In this document: positions 8,768 to 17,290 of the stretch, in pieces
Layout: the number at the start of each line of letters is the position of its first letter
Numbering within the stretch: position 1 is the stretch's first letter
Assembly: GCA_903847605.1 (NCBI GenBank)
Contig: CAINED010000013.1
Coordinates: 377,000-440,999 of the forward strand
DNA: 64,000 nucleotides
Origin: an uncultured Hyphomicrobiales bacterium
GTDB taxonomy: Bacteria; Pseudomonadota; Alphaproteobacteria; Rhizobiales; Beijerinckiaceae
Direction of reading: 5' to 3'
Made by a program: the position numbers and the translations under genes
Notes under the pieces: model-generated
Seen by the model: the letters and a program-made list of their open reading frames with translations, nothing else
What the model was told of the DNA's origin: nothing
Databases searched by the model: none

Positions 8768-9877
8768 TCAAATCGCCTTCTTCAGCTCCGCGACGATGGC
8801 GTCGCCCATCTGCTGCGTCGATACCGTCGAGGGCGCATCGCCCTTGATGTCGGCAGTGCGAAGCCCTGCAGCGAGCGTGTCGGCGATGGCCTTCTCGACC
8901 ATGTCGGCGGCCTGGCCGAGGTTGAAGGAATAGCGCAGCGCCATGGCGAACGACGCGATCATCGCGATCGGATTGGCAATGCCCTGGCCCGCGATATCGG
9001 GCGCGGAGCCATGTACCGGCTCGTAGAGCGCCTTGCGCTTGTCGGTCTTCTTGTCGGTATCGCCGAGAGAGGCCGAGGGCAGCATGCCGAGCGATCCGGT
9101 CAGCATCGATGCGATGTCGGAGAGCATGTCGCCGAAGAGGTTGTCGGTGACGATCACGTCGAACTGTTTGGGCCAGCGCACGAGCTGCATGCCCAGCGAG
9201 TCGGCAAGCTGATGTTCGAGGGTCACATCGGCATATTCGCGCTTGTGCAGTGCACTGATGACTTCATGCCACAATACGCCGGACTTCATCACGTTGCGCT
9301 TGTCCGAGGATGTCACTTTGTTGTTGCGCTTGCGCGCGAGTTCGAAGGCGACACGGCCTATGCGCTCGATTTCGTAGGTGTCGTAAACCTGCGTATCGAT
9401 GCCGCGCTTCTGGCCGTTGCCGAGATCAATGATCTGCTTGGGCTCGCCGAAATAGACGCCGCCGGTCAATTCGCGCACGATCATGATGTCGAGGCCGTCG
9501 ATGATCTCGCGCTTGAGCGAGGAGGCATCCGCCAGCGCGGGATAGCACAGCGCCGGGCGCAGGTTGGCGAACAAGCCGAGATCCTTGCGCAGGCGCAGAA
9601 GCCCCGCCTCCGGGCGCACGTCGTAGGGTACGGCATCCCATTTCGGGCCGCCGACCGCGCCGAAGAGTACGGCGTCCGCCGCATGGGCGAGTTGCATGTG
9701 CGCTTCGCTGATCGACTGTCCGTGCGCGTCATAGGCCGAACCGCCAACGAGACCGCGCTCCATTTCAAACGAGGCGATGCCGGCCTGCTGGATGAAGGCC
9801 GCGACCTTCTCGACTTCGGCCATCACTTCGGGGCCGATGCCGTCGCCGGGGAGAAGAAGCAGTTTGAAGGTCGCCAT
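8768..9877 (-). CDS. leuB: 3-isopropylmalate dehydrogenase
   Basis: LeuB oxidatively decarboxylates 3-isopropylmalate to 2-ketoisocaproate in leucine synthesis, using NAD and a divalent metal. The 369-residue protein has the N-terminal [12 protein letters not shown] nucleotide/substrate signature, substrate-binding [14 protein letters not shown], the [12 protein letters not shown] motif, and the metal-site segment [33 protein letters not shown] supports the LeuB subfamily, which has this segment, over isocitrate dehydrogenase. Length is normal. No other leu genes are adjacent. Confidence 0.97.
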   Translation of the reverse strand: MATFKLLLLPGDGIGPEVMAEVEKVAAFIQQAGIASFEMERGLVGGSAYDAHGQSISEAHMQLAHAADAVLFGAVGGPKWDAVPYDVRPEAGLLRLRKDLGLFANLRPALCYPALADASSLKREIIDGLDIMIVRELTGGVYFGEPKQIIDLGNGQKRGIDTQVYDTYEIERIGRVAFELARKRNNKVTSSDKRNVMKSGVLWHEVISALHKREYADVTLEHQLADSLGMQLVRWPKQFDVIVTDNLFGDMLSDIASMLTGSLGMLPSASLGDTDKKTDKRKALYEPVHGSAPDIAGQGIANPIAMIASFAMALRYSFNLGQAADMVEKAIADTLAAGLRTADIKGDAPSTVSTQQMGDAIVAELKKAI

Positions 9878-10026
9878 GGTGTTTCCGTTGTGTTTGAAAG
9901 CCGGGCGCTAGCTAGCCGCTGCGCCCGCCCTTGGCAAGCCGAGCCGCCCGCCTGTGCGACGGCGCACTTTCGCCAATAGCTCGTGTCGGCTAGCATTTCG
10001 GCCCCTTTTCCTGATGGATCCGGCGC

Positions 10027-11112
10027 GTGAACAGATTCGCCTTTACAGCGGCTTTCGCCGCATCGTTTGCCCTGACCTCGGCAGCTTCGGCCCAATCCTC
10101 CGCGACATTCGGCGACTGGTCGGCGCGTTGCGACAACGTCCTGCGCTGCGCCGCCATTGGCTTCGCCAAAGAACTCGGCGGAGGATGGCTGCATTTCGAG
10201 CGCGATGGCGCGGCGACCGCGCAGGCCCGCATCCGCATCGTGCTGGATACGGAAAGTAAGGACGATACGGTTGCCGTCAGCGTGAAATTTGACGAGCCCG
10301 GTTTCGAGACAATCTTCCCGGCGTCCGTGCAGGCGAAACGCGACGACAGCGAACGCCATGTCATCGTTGTGCCCGACGGGGCGATGGACGCTTTCCGCAA
10401 CGCCCTGCGCAAGGCCTCACAGATCGTCGTCCGTCGCACGGACGGTCAGAAGATCGCCTACGACACCGATGAACTTAATCTTTCCCTCAAGGGATCGGTC
10501 GCGACGCTGCGCTGGATCGACGAGCGCCAGAGGCGCGTCAATACGGTGACGGCGATGATTGCGTCCGGGCCCGCAGCCGCCACGACCATTCCGTCGCCAC
10601 CGGCGCTCCCGTCAATTCGCAAGAGCCGGTTTGTGGCCAAGGAACTCGGCGAAAAGGCGCCGCCAGCCGTCATGGCGGCATGGAAAGAGGCCTGCGACGA
10701 ATGGGACGAAGTCGGCGACCGGAAGGGCAGCGGCTATCTTATCGGCGCGCAAGCGCAGCTCTGGGATATGCCGTGTTCGCGCGGCGCCTATAATTTCGGA
10801 AGCATGTTCTTTCTTCAGCAGGGCAACAAGGCGCAATTGCTGAAATTCGAGCAATGGATGCGCGGCGAACAGAGATCCGCGGGCCGTTTCGAGACAAAGG
10901 CTGAAGAATTGATCAACGCCGAATTCGTGCCGGCCGATATGCAAATCATTTTCTTCTCGAAGGGACGCGGCATCGGCGATTGCGGTTCGGGGGGCGGTTA
11001 TACGTGGGACGGCTCGCGCTTCCGCATGACAGCCTATCGCGAACTCGACGAATGCCGTGGCGTGCCCGAAGATTTCTGGCTGACGCTCTGGCGGACGAAT
11101 GTGATCAAGTGA
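10027..11112 (+). CDS. DUF1176-type secreted protein
   Basis: A 361-residue exported protein starting at GTG with a signal peptide (MNRFAFTAAFAASFALTSAASAQ). The early SATFGDWSARCDNVLRCAA segment with paired cysteines and the C-terminal DCGSGGGYTWDGSRFRMTAY and CRGVPEDFW blocks match the DUF1176 pattern found in proteobacterial periplasmic proteins of unknown role. Conserved cysteines suggest disulfide bonds. It is isolated between leuB (divergent) and an NTF2-like gene. No activity can be assigned. Confidence 0.75.
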   Translation: MNRFAFTAAFAASFALTSAASAQSSATFGDWSARCDNVLRCAAIGFAKELGGGWLHFERDGAATAQARIRIVLDTESKDDTVAVSVKFDEPGFETIFPASVQAKRDDSERHVIVVPDGAMDAFRNALRKASQIVVRRTDGQKIAYDTDELNLSLKGSVATLRWIDERQRRVNTVTAMIASGPAAATTIPSPPALPSIRKSRFVAKELGEKAPPAVMAAWKEACDEWDEVGDRKGSGYLIGAQAQLWDMPCSRGAYNFGSMFFLQQGNKAQLLKFEQWMRGEQRSAGRFETKAEELINAEFVPADMQIIFFSKGRGIGDCGSGGGYTWDGSRFRMTAYRELDECRGVPEDFWLTLWRTNVIK

Positions 11113-11137
11113 AGTCGCGAAGTGCGGATAGATCGCT

Positions 11138-11572
11138 TCAGAATTTCGCGAGTTCGTTGATGGCGGCGGTATCAACGTAATGGACGTATTCGGTAATCAG
11201 CCCGCCCGACTGCGTTATGAAAGCGCAGCCCGAGACAGGCATCGCCGCGCCGGATCCGCGATTGCGCTGCATGGTGGACCAGCGCGCTGCGGCGCGATTT
11301 CCCTCGATGAGAATGTCGAGAATCCTGGCGTCGTAAAATTCGATCATCGCATCCGACTGTCGCATCAATTCGCAGATATGTTCCCGGCCGCAACAGGCGC
11401 CCGAGAAGAGCGACGTATTCGGATTGGCCGGCATGACATAGCGCGCGTCCGGATGCAGGATCGCATGGACACGACGGTAATCCATGGACATGCGCGCCTG
11501 TGCATATTCCTCGACAACCTGCCTTGTTACGACCTCAACGGATTCGTCCAGAGTTCCAACATGTTGAAGCAT
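11138..11572 (-). CDS. SnoaL/NTF2-like fold protein
   Basis: A 144-residue protein with an N-terminal helix (VVEEYAQARMSMDYRRVHAILHPDARYVMP), then alternating strands ending in ITEYVHYVDTAAINEL, the cone-shaped alpha+beta barrel pattern of NTF2-like enzymes (SnoaL, ketosteroid isomerase, limonene epoxide hydrolase). An in-frame TTG at 11611 would add 13 residues; I prefer ATG 11572. No catalytic pair can be confidently assigned, so the substrate is unknown. It is convergent with the DUF1176 gene. Confidence 0.7.
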   Translation of the reverse strand: MLQHVGTLDESVEVVTRQVVEEYAQARMSMDYRRVHAILHPDARYVMPANPNTSLFSGACCGREHICELMRQSDAMIEFYDARILDILIEGNRAAARWSTMQRNRGSGAAMPVSGCAFITQSGGLITEYVHYVDTAAINELAKF

Positions 11573-11713
11573 CAGTCCTGTCCCCACAGGCGCATATCCT
11601 AAGCGTGGCAAGCCCGCCGACCATCGTCAAAAGTGTTAATCTCTTTCAAATTCAGTTTACTAGTGCGGCTCTTCTTGATCAAAACGAACCATGTTTTGGC
11701 GCAAGCGCGGCCG

Positions 11714-11729
11714 TGGCACGCCGCTTGAT
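11714..11729 (+). promoter_or_regulatory. Possible sigma-54-like promoter upstream of the DsrE-like gene
   Basis: TGGCAC, a 5-base spacer and TTGAT lie 63 bases before the DsrE-like start. The -24 element is perfect, but the -12 element has GA where sigma-54 promoters need GC. It may be coincidence. Confidence 0.25.
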
Positions 11730-11791
11730 AGAAGTACGGGGCAGATGTCAGGTGTGCCAATCCGGCACAGTCCTAAATTGTTGGGGCGCAC

Positions 11792-12307
11792 ATGCTCGCA
11801 AAACCCGGAAAGAAAGCCGTCCCTCTGGCCGTCGGCCTCGTCTGCGCGCTGCTGATCGCTCTGCTTACCGCCGGACGGTTGACGCTCGCACAGGCGGGAA
11901 CCGGCTCTCCTCCCGCACTGCATTTCGACGCCTACGAGCCGCAGAAGGCCGTCTATCACGTGACGAGCGGAGGCGGCTGGTTCGGCCGCGAGCACACACA
12001 TCTGCTGACCGTGCTGCGCAATCACATGAATGCGGTGGGACCGGGCTTTCTCGACGTGCGCGTCGTCATGCAGGGCGATGGCGTCGATCTCATGATTGCC
12101 GCGCGCAAGGATGCGAAACTCGCCGAAGCCATCGACCGTCTCATCGCCGACGGGGCGACATTCGTCGTCTGCTACAATACGCTCGTGCAGCGCCGGATCG
12201 ATCCCGCGCGCGACATGCATAGAGTTTCGCGAGAAGAAATCGTGGGCGCGGGTGTCGCGGAGGTCACGCAACTCGTTGCGAAGGGCTATGTCTATCTGCG
12301 GATATGA
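11792..12307 (+). CDS. DsrE-family periplasmic protein
   Basis: A 171-residue protein with an N-terminal hydrophobic signal/anchor (PLAVGLVCALLIALLTAG). The mature part (KAVYHVTSG, THLLTVLRNHMNAVG, VRVVMQGDGVDLMI, ATFVVCYNTL) follows the DsrE/YchN fold: strand, helix, strand with a cysteine after strand 3. Cytoplasmic DsrE proteins relay sulfur; secreted ones of this type are common in Hyphomicrobiales and uncharacterised. The single Cys in VVCYNTL is at the usual position. A second secreted DsrE-like gene lies at 16680-17123. Confidence 0.78.
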   Translation: MLAKPGKKAVPLAVGLVCALLIALLTAGRLTLAQAGTGSPPALHFDAYEPQKAVYHVTSGGGWFGREHTHLLTVLRNHMNAVGPGFLDVRVVMQGDGVDLMIAARKDAKLAEAIDRLIADGATFVVCYNTLVQRRIDPARDMHRVSREEIVGAGVAEVTQLVAKGYVYLRI

Positions 12308-12381
12308 CGGCTGCAAGCGGCACTGTTCAGGCTGAAGCTTATTTCCTAGACTTGTCCTGTTCAGGGCAGGGAGGAGCGCCA

Positions 12382-13302
12382 ATGATCAGATCGGTATTGA
12401 AGTATCTTGCGGTTGTTTTGTGCGCCGGGTTGGCTTTGGCCGCACGCGCTCAAACGGCTTTGCCGGAATTCGAAATCCAGCGCGGCGTCGAATACGCCAA
12501 TCACGATGGAACCGCTTTGCAGGGCGATCTTTATCTGCCCAAAGCGCCAGGCAAATACCCGGCGATCATCGGCGTGCATGGCGGGGGATGGCAGGCAGGT
12601 TCGCGCGCATCCTACGCGCATTGGGGTCCATATTTCGCGCAGCGCGGTTATGTCGTGTTCGCGATCAGCTACAGACTTTCAAAGCCCGGCCAGAACACCT
12701 ATCCGCAGGCCGTGCAGGACGTACGCGCGGCCATCCAGTTCGTGCGCGGACGCGGAGAGGCGATCAAGGTCGATGGGGAGCGCATCGCGCTGCAAGGCGA
12801 TTCCGCTGGCGGACATCTGGTCGCGCTGACGGCGCTGGCGGGTGACGATGCGCCCTATGCCGGCGCTTATCCCAACGATTCCTTTGCATCGGTGAGTTCG
12901 CGCGTGAAGGCTGTCGTCGCCTTCTACGGCGTGTTCGACATGGTCCAGCAATGGAATCACGATCTGACGCATCGGCCGCTCGATAACATCACCGAGAAGT
13001 TTCTCGGCACAAAGCCGTCCGAGGATCGCAAGCGGTTCATCGAGGCCTCGCCGATGACCTATGCCATCCGGGCGAAAAACACGACGTCCTTCTATCTGGT
13101 GCATGGCACCGAAGACGACATCGTCGATCGCGAGCAGTCCGACAATTTCCTGCTGGCGCTGAAGCAGGCGGGTTTCTTCGCGCGCCACTTCGTCGTGCAG
13201 GGCGTAGGGCATTTCTTTGCGTCCGACCCGATCAGCGAGCCATACAGCAAATCGGGCGAAGCCGCCGGACCCGTGCTGCGCTTCTACAGGGATAGACTAT
13301 AG
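12382..13302 (+). CDS. Secreted alpha/beta hydrolase (BD-FAE/esterase-lipase type)
   Basis: A 306-residue protein with signal peptide (MIRSVLKYLAVVLCAGLALAA). It has the oxyanion-hole motif GVHGGGWQAG, the nucleophile elbow GDSAGGH, an acid in HGTEDDIVD and the catalytic His in VGHFFAS, a complete Ser-Asp-His triad. It resembles bifunctional feruloyl/acetyl-xylan esterases and carboxylesterases that act on small ester bonds. I use ATG 12382 because GGGAGGAG precedes it and the signal peptide begins there. Substrate unknown. Confidence 0.86.
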   Translation: MIRSVLKYLAVVLCAGLALAARAQTALPEFEIQRGVEYANHDGTALQGDLYLPKAPGKYPAIIGVHGGGWQAGSRASYAHWGPYFAQRGYVVFAISYRLSKPGQNTYPQAVQDVRAAIQFVRGRGEAIKVDGERIALQGDSAGGHLVALTALAGDDAPYAGAYPNDSFASVSSRVKAVVAFYGVFDMVQQWNHDLTHRPLDNITEKFLGTKPSEDRKRFIEASPMTYAIRAKNTTSFYLVHGTEDDIVDREQSDNFLLALKQAGFFARHFVVQGVGHFFASDPISEPYSKSGEAAGPVLRFYRDRL

Positions 13303-13338
13303 CGCGCGAGACAGACCGAGCGCTCGACAGAGCAAAAT

Positions 13339-13605
13339 TCAGCGTGGGCAGCCGCGATAGTCTTCCTGCGCCTGGATGGCGTTGATGCGCGCCTGCTGGT
13401 TCGGCGTCAGCCGGCCATAGGGCGGAAAGCAGCCGGGGCCGAAGACGGAACGCGCCCGCGCCGTCTGGAAGCAATAGCCGGCCTCGGCATAGATGGCGTT
13501 GCGGCGATACCAGAGATCGCCGCAGGATTGCGCCGATGCCGGCGCAGGCGCGAGCAGCATGAAACCCGATATCGCAGCGAGAGCGGCGAACACAGTGCGT
13601 TTCAT
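13339..13605 (-). CDS. YARHG-like small secreted protein
   Basis: An 88-residue protein starting MKRTVFAALAAISGF with a signal peptide cleaved near PASAQS. The mature part, LWYRRNAIYAEAGYCF then FGPGCFPPYG, matches the YARHG domain pattern (LWYxRNxIYxxxGYxF) found in extracellular proteins near the cell wall, though the RHG itself is degenerate (EAG). Four cysteines suggest two disulfides. Start placed at 13605, with GGAGAATTCGCA upstream. Role unknown. Confidence 0.78.
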   Translation of the reverse strand: MKRTVFAALAAISGFMLLAPAPASAQSCGDLWYRRNAIYAEAGYCFQTARARSVFGPGCFPPYGRLTPNQQARINAIQAQEDYRGCPR

Positions 13606-13696
13606 TGCGAATTCTCCTTCCAACCAAAAAGTCCGACTGGCGGTCAGCGAACAATCGAGCAGGCCGCAAGTCAAGCTGATCGATCTCAAAGTTTTA

Positions 13697-13745
13697 TAGC
13701 ATCGCTTTGGCGAAAAACCGGCATCCACTTTTTCGCGCGATGCTA
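13697..13745. repeat. Short palindromic intergenic repeat
   Basis: TAGCATCG and CGATGCTA (13697-13704, 13738-13745) flank an inner imperfect repeat built from GCGAAAAACCGG and CACTTTTTCGCG. This layout is a well-known intergenic palindrome of Hyphomicrobiales genomes. It lies between two minus-strand genes. Confidence 0.6.
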
Positions 13746-13751
13746 TGGGTC

Positions 13752-14771
13752 TCAGGCGGCGGCCTTCATCGAGGCCCAGCAGGACGCAAGTAGGCTGTAG
13801 GACTTCTTGCGCTTTTCGTGATCGTGAATGGAGGAAGTGATCATCACCTCGTCCGCGTCCGTCTCGCGGACGGAGGCGCGCAGGCGTGTCGCGACCGTAT
13901 CGGGCGAGCCGCAGAAGAGCCGCTGGCGGCGGCGCGAGATATAGGCGCGCTCCTGATCCGTCCAGGGATAGGCGGCGGCTTCTTCTGGCGAAGGCAGCGG
14001 CAGCATTTCGCCCTTCGCGCGACGCAGCCAGTTGAGATCGTAGGTGCCGGCGAGGAAATTCGCTTCTTCATCTGTATCGGCGACGACAGACGCAACGGCG
14101 ATGATCGCATAGGGCGTCTGCATGTTTTCGGACGGCTTGAAGCGTGCGCGATAGGTCTTCATCGGCAGCACCGCGTCGTAATCGGAAAAATGCGAGGCAA
14201 AGGAATAGCCGACGCCGATTTCGGCGGCGAGCTGCGCGCTGTAATCGCTGGAGCCCAGCAGCCAGACCGGCGGCAGCGGCACGCCCGAGGGCATCACGGT
14301 GACGCGATTGAAGGGATGTCCCTCGGGAAAATCGCGATTCTCCCAGAGATAGAGTTCCTGCAGGCGTTCGAGAAAATCGTCGCCCGAACGCTCTTCAAGG
14401 CGGCGGCGCAGTGCATGGGCGGTCACCTGATCGGTGCCGGGCGCGCGCCCGAGGCCAAGATCGATGCGACCGGGAAACAGGGCTTCCAGCATCTTGAAGC
14501 GTTCGGCAACCATGAGCGGGGCATGATTGGTCAGCATGATGCCGCCCGAACCGATGCGCATGTTCTTCGTCGCGGCAGCGACCTGGCCGATCATGATCTC
14601 GGGCGCGCTGGAGGCGACCGAAGGCAGGGAATGATGTTCGGCCATCCAGAAGCGACGGTAGCCGAGCGCATCGACGTGTTTGGCGAGATCGATCGTGTTG
14701 TGCAGCGCCTGCGCGGCGCTGGCGCCTGACGTGACGAAGGAAAGGTCGAGGACCGAGAGGGGCGTTTCCAT
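13752..14771 (-). CDS. LLM-class flavin-dependent oxidoreductase (MsnO8-like)
   Basis: A 339-residue bacterial-luciferase-like TIM-barrel flavoprotein. It starts with [19 protein letters not shown], has [19 protein letters not shown] (the usual HH after a glutamate), [33 protein letters not shown] and [15 protein letters not shown]. These are the features of the subgroup annotated as MsnO8 family. Such enzymes use FMNH2 and oxygen for monooxygenation or transfer hydride via F420/FMN. No reductase partner is adjacent; substrate unknown. Confidence 0.9.
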   Translation of the reverse strand: METPLSVLDLSFVTSGASAAQALHNTIDLAKHVDALGYRRFWMAEHHSLPSVASSAPEIMIGQVAAATKNMRIGSGGIMLTNHAPLMVAERFKMLEALFPGRIDLGLGRAPGTDQVTAHALRRRLEERSGDDFLERLQELYLWENRDFPEGHPFNRVTVMPSGVPLPPVWLLGSSDYSAQLAAEIGVGYSFASHFSDYDAVLPMKTYRARFKPSENMQTPYAIIAVASVVADTDEEANFLAGTYDLNWLRRAKGEMLPLPSPEEAAAYPWTDQERAYISRRRQRLFCGSPDTVATRLRASVRETDADEVMITSSIHDHEKRKKSYSLLASCWASMKAAA

Positions 14772-14887
14772 GCGAAGCCTTTGCAGTTGCTCTGCGTCAA
14801 TGTCGCGCCGATGAACACGCGTTGCAAGTTTTCATCTCGTCGGTCGGGCTCTGCAGCTTCCTCTGCGGAGGGTTATTGCAACGGCTT

Positions 14888-15589
14888 TCACGCCGGCGCG
14901 TGTTCCACCTGTTCGAAATTTCCCGTCTCCGGATTCAGCACGCGCAGTACGCCGTCCATCACGCCGAAATAGGCTCCGTGCAACGACAGGCGTCCGCGCT
15001 CTTCCAGCGTTTTCACGCAGGGAAAGGTGCGCAGGTTTGCGAGCGACTGCTTGACCGATTCCAGCGCCAGCTTTTCGACGAAGACTTCGCTCACCGCAGA
15101 AGGATCGCCATGCGGCAGCGGACCCGCGCGCTCATAGGCGGGGGCGAGCAGCTTCACCCATTTGCCGATGAAATCGCCGGGCGAGAGCGGGCGCGTATAG
15201 GGATCGACCTCGTTCTCGGCGAAAGCGCGCACGCCGCCGCAGCCGGCATGGCCCATCACGACGATATGTTCGACGCGCAGTCCCATGACCGCGAATTCGA
15301 GCGCGGCCGACGTGCCGTGCAGGTCGTCGTTCGGCGCATAGGGCGGGGCGAGATTGGCGACATTGCGCACGACGAAGATTTCGCCGGGGCGGGCGTCGAA
15401 GATCACTTCCGGCGAAACGCGGGAATCGCAGCATCCGATGAGGAGAATGCGGGGCTTCTGGCCTTCCTGCGCGAGTTCGCGGTAGCGGCCCTGCTCCGAG
15501 GAGAAGCGGCCATCGAGAAACTTGCGATAGCCGCGAATGAGCCGGTCCGGGAAGGCGGGCGCGGTTTGCGCAGGCGTCGTCATCGTCAT
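14888..15589 (-). CDS. Beta-class carbonic anhydrase
   Basis: A 233-residue zinc enzyme interconverting CO2 and bicarbonate. The zinc ligands are visible: Cys and Asp in LIGCCDSRVSP, then His and Cys in VMGHAGCGGV. FVVRNVANL and TSAALEFAV are further beta-CA blocks. The start ATG 15589 follows a GGTTCAGAG stretch; longer in-frame starts add residues unlike the family and intrude on the divergent promoter region. It is divergent from the CitE-like lyase with 117 bp between starts. Confidence 0.95.
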   Translation of the reverse strand: MTMTTPAQTAPAFPDRLIRGYRKFLDGRFSSEQGRYRELAQEGQKPRILLIGCCDSRVSPEVIFDARPGEIFVVRNVANLAPPYAPNDDLHGTSAALEFAVMGLRVEHIVVMGHAGCGGVRAFAENEVDPYTRPLSPGDFIGKWVKLLAPAYERAGPLPHGDPSAVSEVFVEKLALESVKQSLANLRTFPCVKTLEERGRLSLHGAYFGVMDGVLRVLNPETGNFEQVEHAPA

Positions 15590-15706
15590 CTCTGAACCCT
15601 CGGGATTTTGTGGTGACGCTGTGCCATATAGGACTGCTGCCGGGCGGTGCGTAGCCCATGCCGGCGGCAAGAGGCAATCCACACCAAGACCTATCGGAAG
15701 AAAATC

Positions 15707-16597
15707 ATGGATCTCCGGCCCCGCCGCAGCCTTCTCTACATGCCCGGCATCAATGCGCGCGCCCACGAGAAAGCCCGCACCCTGCCCGCCGACGGGCTGA
15801 TATTCGATCTCGAAGATTCCGTCGCGCCGGAAGAGAAGGCCAATGCGCGGGCGCGGATTACCGAGACGGTCAATGCGGGCGGCTTCGGCGAACGGGAGAT
15901 CGCCGCGCGGATCAACGGCTTGGAATCGCCGTTCTGGCGGGACGATCTTGCGGCCCTGGCGAAACTGCCGCTCGACGCCATCGTCGCGCCGAAGATCAGG
16001 GGAGCGCAGGATATTGCCACGCTTGCCGTCGCCATGGCGGAGGCCGGCTTTTCGCCGCGCACGCGCCTGTGGGCGATGATCGAAACGCCGCGCGCCGTGC
16101 TCGATATTGCGGACATTGCGGCGAGCGCCGAGGACGCATCATGCCCGCTGGCGCTGTTCATTCTCGGCACGAACGACATTGCGCGCGAGACTCATGCGCG
16201 CATGGTGAAAGGCCGCGCGCCCATGCTCTCATGGATCAGCCAGTGCGTGCTGGCGGCTCGCGCCTATGGTCTTTCGATTCTCGACAGCGTCTATAACGAC
16301 ATCAAGGATCTCGACGGACTGCGCGCGGAGTGCGAACAGGGACGCGATCTCGGCATGGACGGCAAGACCGTCATTCATCCCGCGCAGATTGCTGTCGCCA
16401 ACGAAGTCTTCGCACCGCCTGCGGCGGAAGTCGAAGAGGCGCGCAAGATCGCGGCGGCTTTTGCCTTGCCTGAAAATGCGGCGAAGGGTGTGATCAATCT
16501 CGATGGGCGCATGGTCGAGCGGCTGCATCTGGAAATGGCGCAGCGGACGCTGGCGATAGCGGATGCGATTGAACGTCGTCATCCCGGTCAAGCATAG
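15707..16597 (+). CDS. HpcH/HpaI aldolase/CitE-type lyase
   Basis: A 296-residue TIM-barrel enzyme beginning MDLRPRRSLLYMPG. FDLEDSVAPEEK and AMIETPRAV supply the two acidic Mg2+ ligands typical of CitE-like C-C lyases and malyl-CoA thioesterases; GMDGKTVIHPAQI closes the active site. Likely substrates are CoA-activated malate-like acids (malyl-CoA, citramalyl-CoA). The last residues, RRHPGQA, are encoded inside a palindromic repeat that follows the gene, so the original stop may have been replaced by repeat insertion. Confidence 0.88.
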   Translation: MDLRPRRSLLYMPGINARAHEKARTLPADGLIFDLEDSVAPEEKANARARITETVNAGGFGEREIAARINGLESPFWRDDLAALAKLPLDAIVAPKIRGAQDIATLAVAMAEAGFSPRTRLWAMIETPRAVLDIADIAASAEDASCPLALFILGTNDIARETHARMVKGRAPMLSWISQCVLAARAYGLSILDSVYNDIKDLDGLRAECEQGRDLGMDGKTVIHPAQIAVANEVFAPPAAEVEEARKIAAAFALPENAAKGVINLDGRMVERLHLEMAQRTLAIADAIERRHPGQA

Positions 16598-16670
16598 CGA
16601 GAGCCGGGATCGCAATGCGATGAATACGATGCGATCCCGGAGAAAATGCTTCGCATTTTTCCGGGATGAC
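16578..16670. repeat. Nested palindromic REP-like element
   Basis: An outer 10-bp inverted repeat (GTCATCCCGG 16578-16587 with CCGGGATGAC 16661-16670) encloses an 11-bp inverted repeat (16604-16614 with 16630-16640) and a third perfect hairpin (16643-16649 with 16653-16659, loop TTC). It sits between convergent genes and overlaps the 3' end of the CitE-like gene. Such modules are typical repeated extragenic palindromes of Hyphomicrobiales. Confidence 0.75.
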
Positions 16671-16679
16671 AATTCTCGA

Positions 16680-17123
16680 CTACGGCCGGATATAGCTCCA
16701 GCCTTCTTCCTGCAATTCCATGATGCGCGTGACGCCAGCGGGCACGATGCGGAATTGCGAGATCAGCGGAATGTCCTTGCCTTCCGCCTTTTTCATGTTG
16801 TCCATCGTGTTTCCGCAGACCGAGAAGGACACGCTCGGCATGCCTTTCTGGAAGGAGAGGATGCGCTGTTTCACCGGCGATGTATCGTCGCGCAGCATGT
16901 GTAGGCCGGGTCCATAGGCGACGAATTCAATCTGCACTTCTTCGCCCTTGCTGGCATAATGCTGGGCGACGTTGGCGGCGTTGTTGAGCGCGAGATTCAT
17001 GCGCGCGGCGTCGTTGTCGTTGACTTGGATGACGAGCCGATGTTCGCGCGGCGCTTTCTGCTGGGCGCTGGCAGGCACAGCGGCCAGAACGAGCGCGGCG
17101 ATGGCGAATAGCAGTCTGGTCAC
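16680..17123 (-). CDS. DsrE-family periplasmic protein
   Basis: A 147-residue exported protein; the GTG start 17123 follows GGGGAG and begins a signal peptide (VTRLLFAIAALVLAAVPASAQ). The mature part has HRLVIQVNDNDAARMNLALNNAANV, VQIEFVAYGPGLHML and VSFSVCGNTMDNM, the DsrE fold with a Cys after the third strand. Its sulfur-relay role is not established for secreted forms. It belongs to the same superfamily as 11792-12307 but differs in sequence. Confidence 0.85.
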   Translation of the reverse strand: MTRLLFAIAALVLAAVPASAQQKAPREHRLVIQVNDNDAARMNLALNNAANVAQHYASKGEEVQIEFVAYGPGLHMLRDDTSPVKQRILSFQKGMPSVSFSVCGNTMDNMKKAEGKDIPLISQFRIVPAGVTRIMELQEEGWSYIRP

Positions 17124-17290
17124 GGTGTACTCTCCCCGGAAATGAGAAAGCAAATAATCACATTCGCATGTATAAATCCAACCGCGCCGCAGTGTTGGCG
17201 GGCGATGCCGGCCGGGGCGGGAACGCCGCGACCAATTAATCGTTCCGCAACCTGCGCGCCTCGCCTATAGAGGCGGCAAGAGGACGATTC

